NCBI GenBank assembly: GCA_965204925.1
Contig: OZ242021.1
Coordinates: forward strand, 2,232,001 to 2,296,000
Direction of reading: 5' to 3'
Length of the DNA stretch: 64,000 nt
Source of the DNA: G963663315 sp965204925
Lineage (GTDB): Bacteria > Pseudomonadota > Gammaproteobacteria > Arenicellales > Poriferihabitantaceae
The notes below the pieces were generated by a model that saw only the letters and a program-made list of their open reading frames with translations, had not been told where the DNA came from and ran no database searches. The position numbers were made by a program, and so were the translations under genes. Positions 63,955-64,000 of this stretch are shown in pieces (the first letter of the stretch is position 1; each line of letters opens with the position of its first letter).

Positions 63955-64000
63955 CTATCGTTCGACCAGCTTGATGCGGTTGTTATACCAGTTCATCGCT
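63955..64000 (-). CDS. aapQ: 3' end of AapQ permease gene (cut by the window)
   Basis: The last 14 codons before a stop at 63955-63957 read MNWYNNRIKLVER after an Ala, which closely matches the conserved C-terminus of AapQ (MNWYNRR-ALVER type). Position directly upstream of aapM agrees. Most of the gene lies outside the window. Confidence 0.8.
   Translation of the reverse strand, partial: AMNWYNNRIKLVER

Overview
The window reads as a chromosomal segment of a gammaproteobacterium with moderately high GC and dense gene packing. The supporting blocks are rpmH-rnpA-yidD-yidC-mnmE with mnmG close by, rpoE-rseA-rseB, sdhCDAB-sdhE with ygfZ alongside, rpsO-pnp, and an E. coli-type asd. Genes for methylated amine/betaine-type metabolism (a dimethylglycine dehydrogenase-like flavoprotein, a non-pyrrolysine MttB homologue), a general amino-acid (Aap) transporter and a sterol-desaturase-family membrane hydroxylase suggest an aquatic or host-associated heterotroph. 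I cannot name a genus.

Bases 1-3017 are the only clearly disordered stretch. It holds a frameshifted copy of part of rpmH, the first 37 codons of a UMF1-type MFS transporter cut at the edge of that copy, an intact AAA-ATPase-like/PD-(D/E)XK protein, the start of a small lipoprotein running into what looks like the C-terminal end of an S8-protease autotransporter, and a small lipoprotein. Bases 3018-12314 are the classical rpmH-to-mnmG ribosome/membrane-insertion/tRNA-modification block. It is interrupted by a two-gene membrane motor candidate: a MotA/TolQ/ExbB-like protein and an ExbD/MotB-like protein whose presumed periplasmic part is a roughly 600-residue coiled coil built from near-identical tandem repeats.

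Bases 12366-21711 carry the dimethylglycine dehydrogenase-like gene, polyphosphate kinase, two overlapping CNNM/CorC-type genes, ampD, tRNA-Phe(GAA) and the fatty acid hydroxylase/sterol desaturase. Bases 21741-31763 carry recJ, the envelope-stress sigma factor with its anti-sigma factor and regulator (with a well-matched sigma-E promoter between rpoE and rseA), exopolyphosphatase, an archaeal-type phosphoglycerate mutase beside a 2-phosphoglycerate kinase-like protein, and the tail-specific protease. Bases 31853-37036 are a complete pstSCAB-phoU operon behind a three-unit Pho-box-like array. With ppk and ppx nearby, phosphate uptake and polyphosphate turnover are concentrated in this region.

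Bases 37186-46641 hold a FadN-like beta-oxidation protein, a branched-chain-type ABC transporter whose two ATPases are fused into one polypeptide, and the MttB homologue, which probably acts on or near the transported compound. Bases 46693-55492 hold ygfZ, succinate dehydrogenase with its flavinylation factor, and an RND pump with its adaptor; the RND gene runs about 147 bp into sdhE on the opposite strand. Bases 55540-64000 hold asd, rpsO-pnp, a short RodZ-like protein, and a leftward run aapQ(partial)-aapM-aapP-response regulator-histidine kinase that may be one transcription unit.
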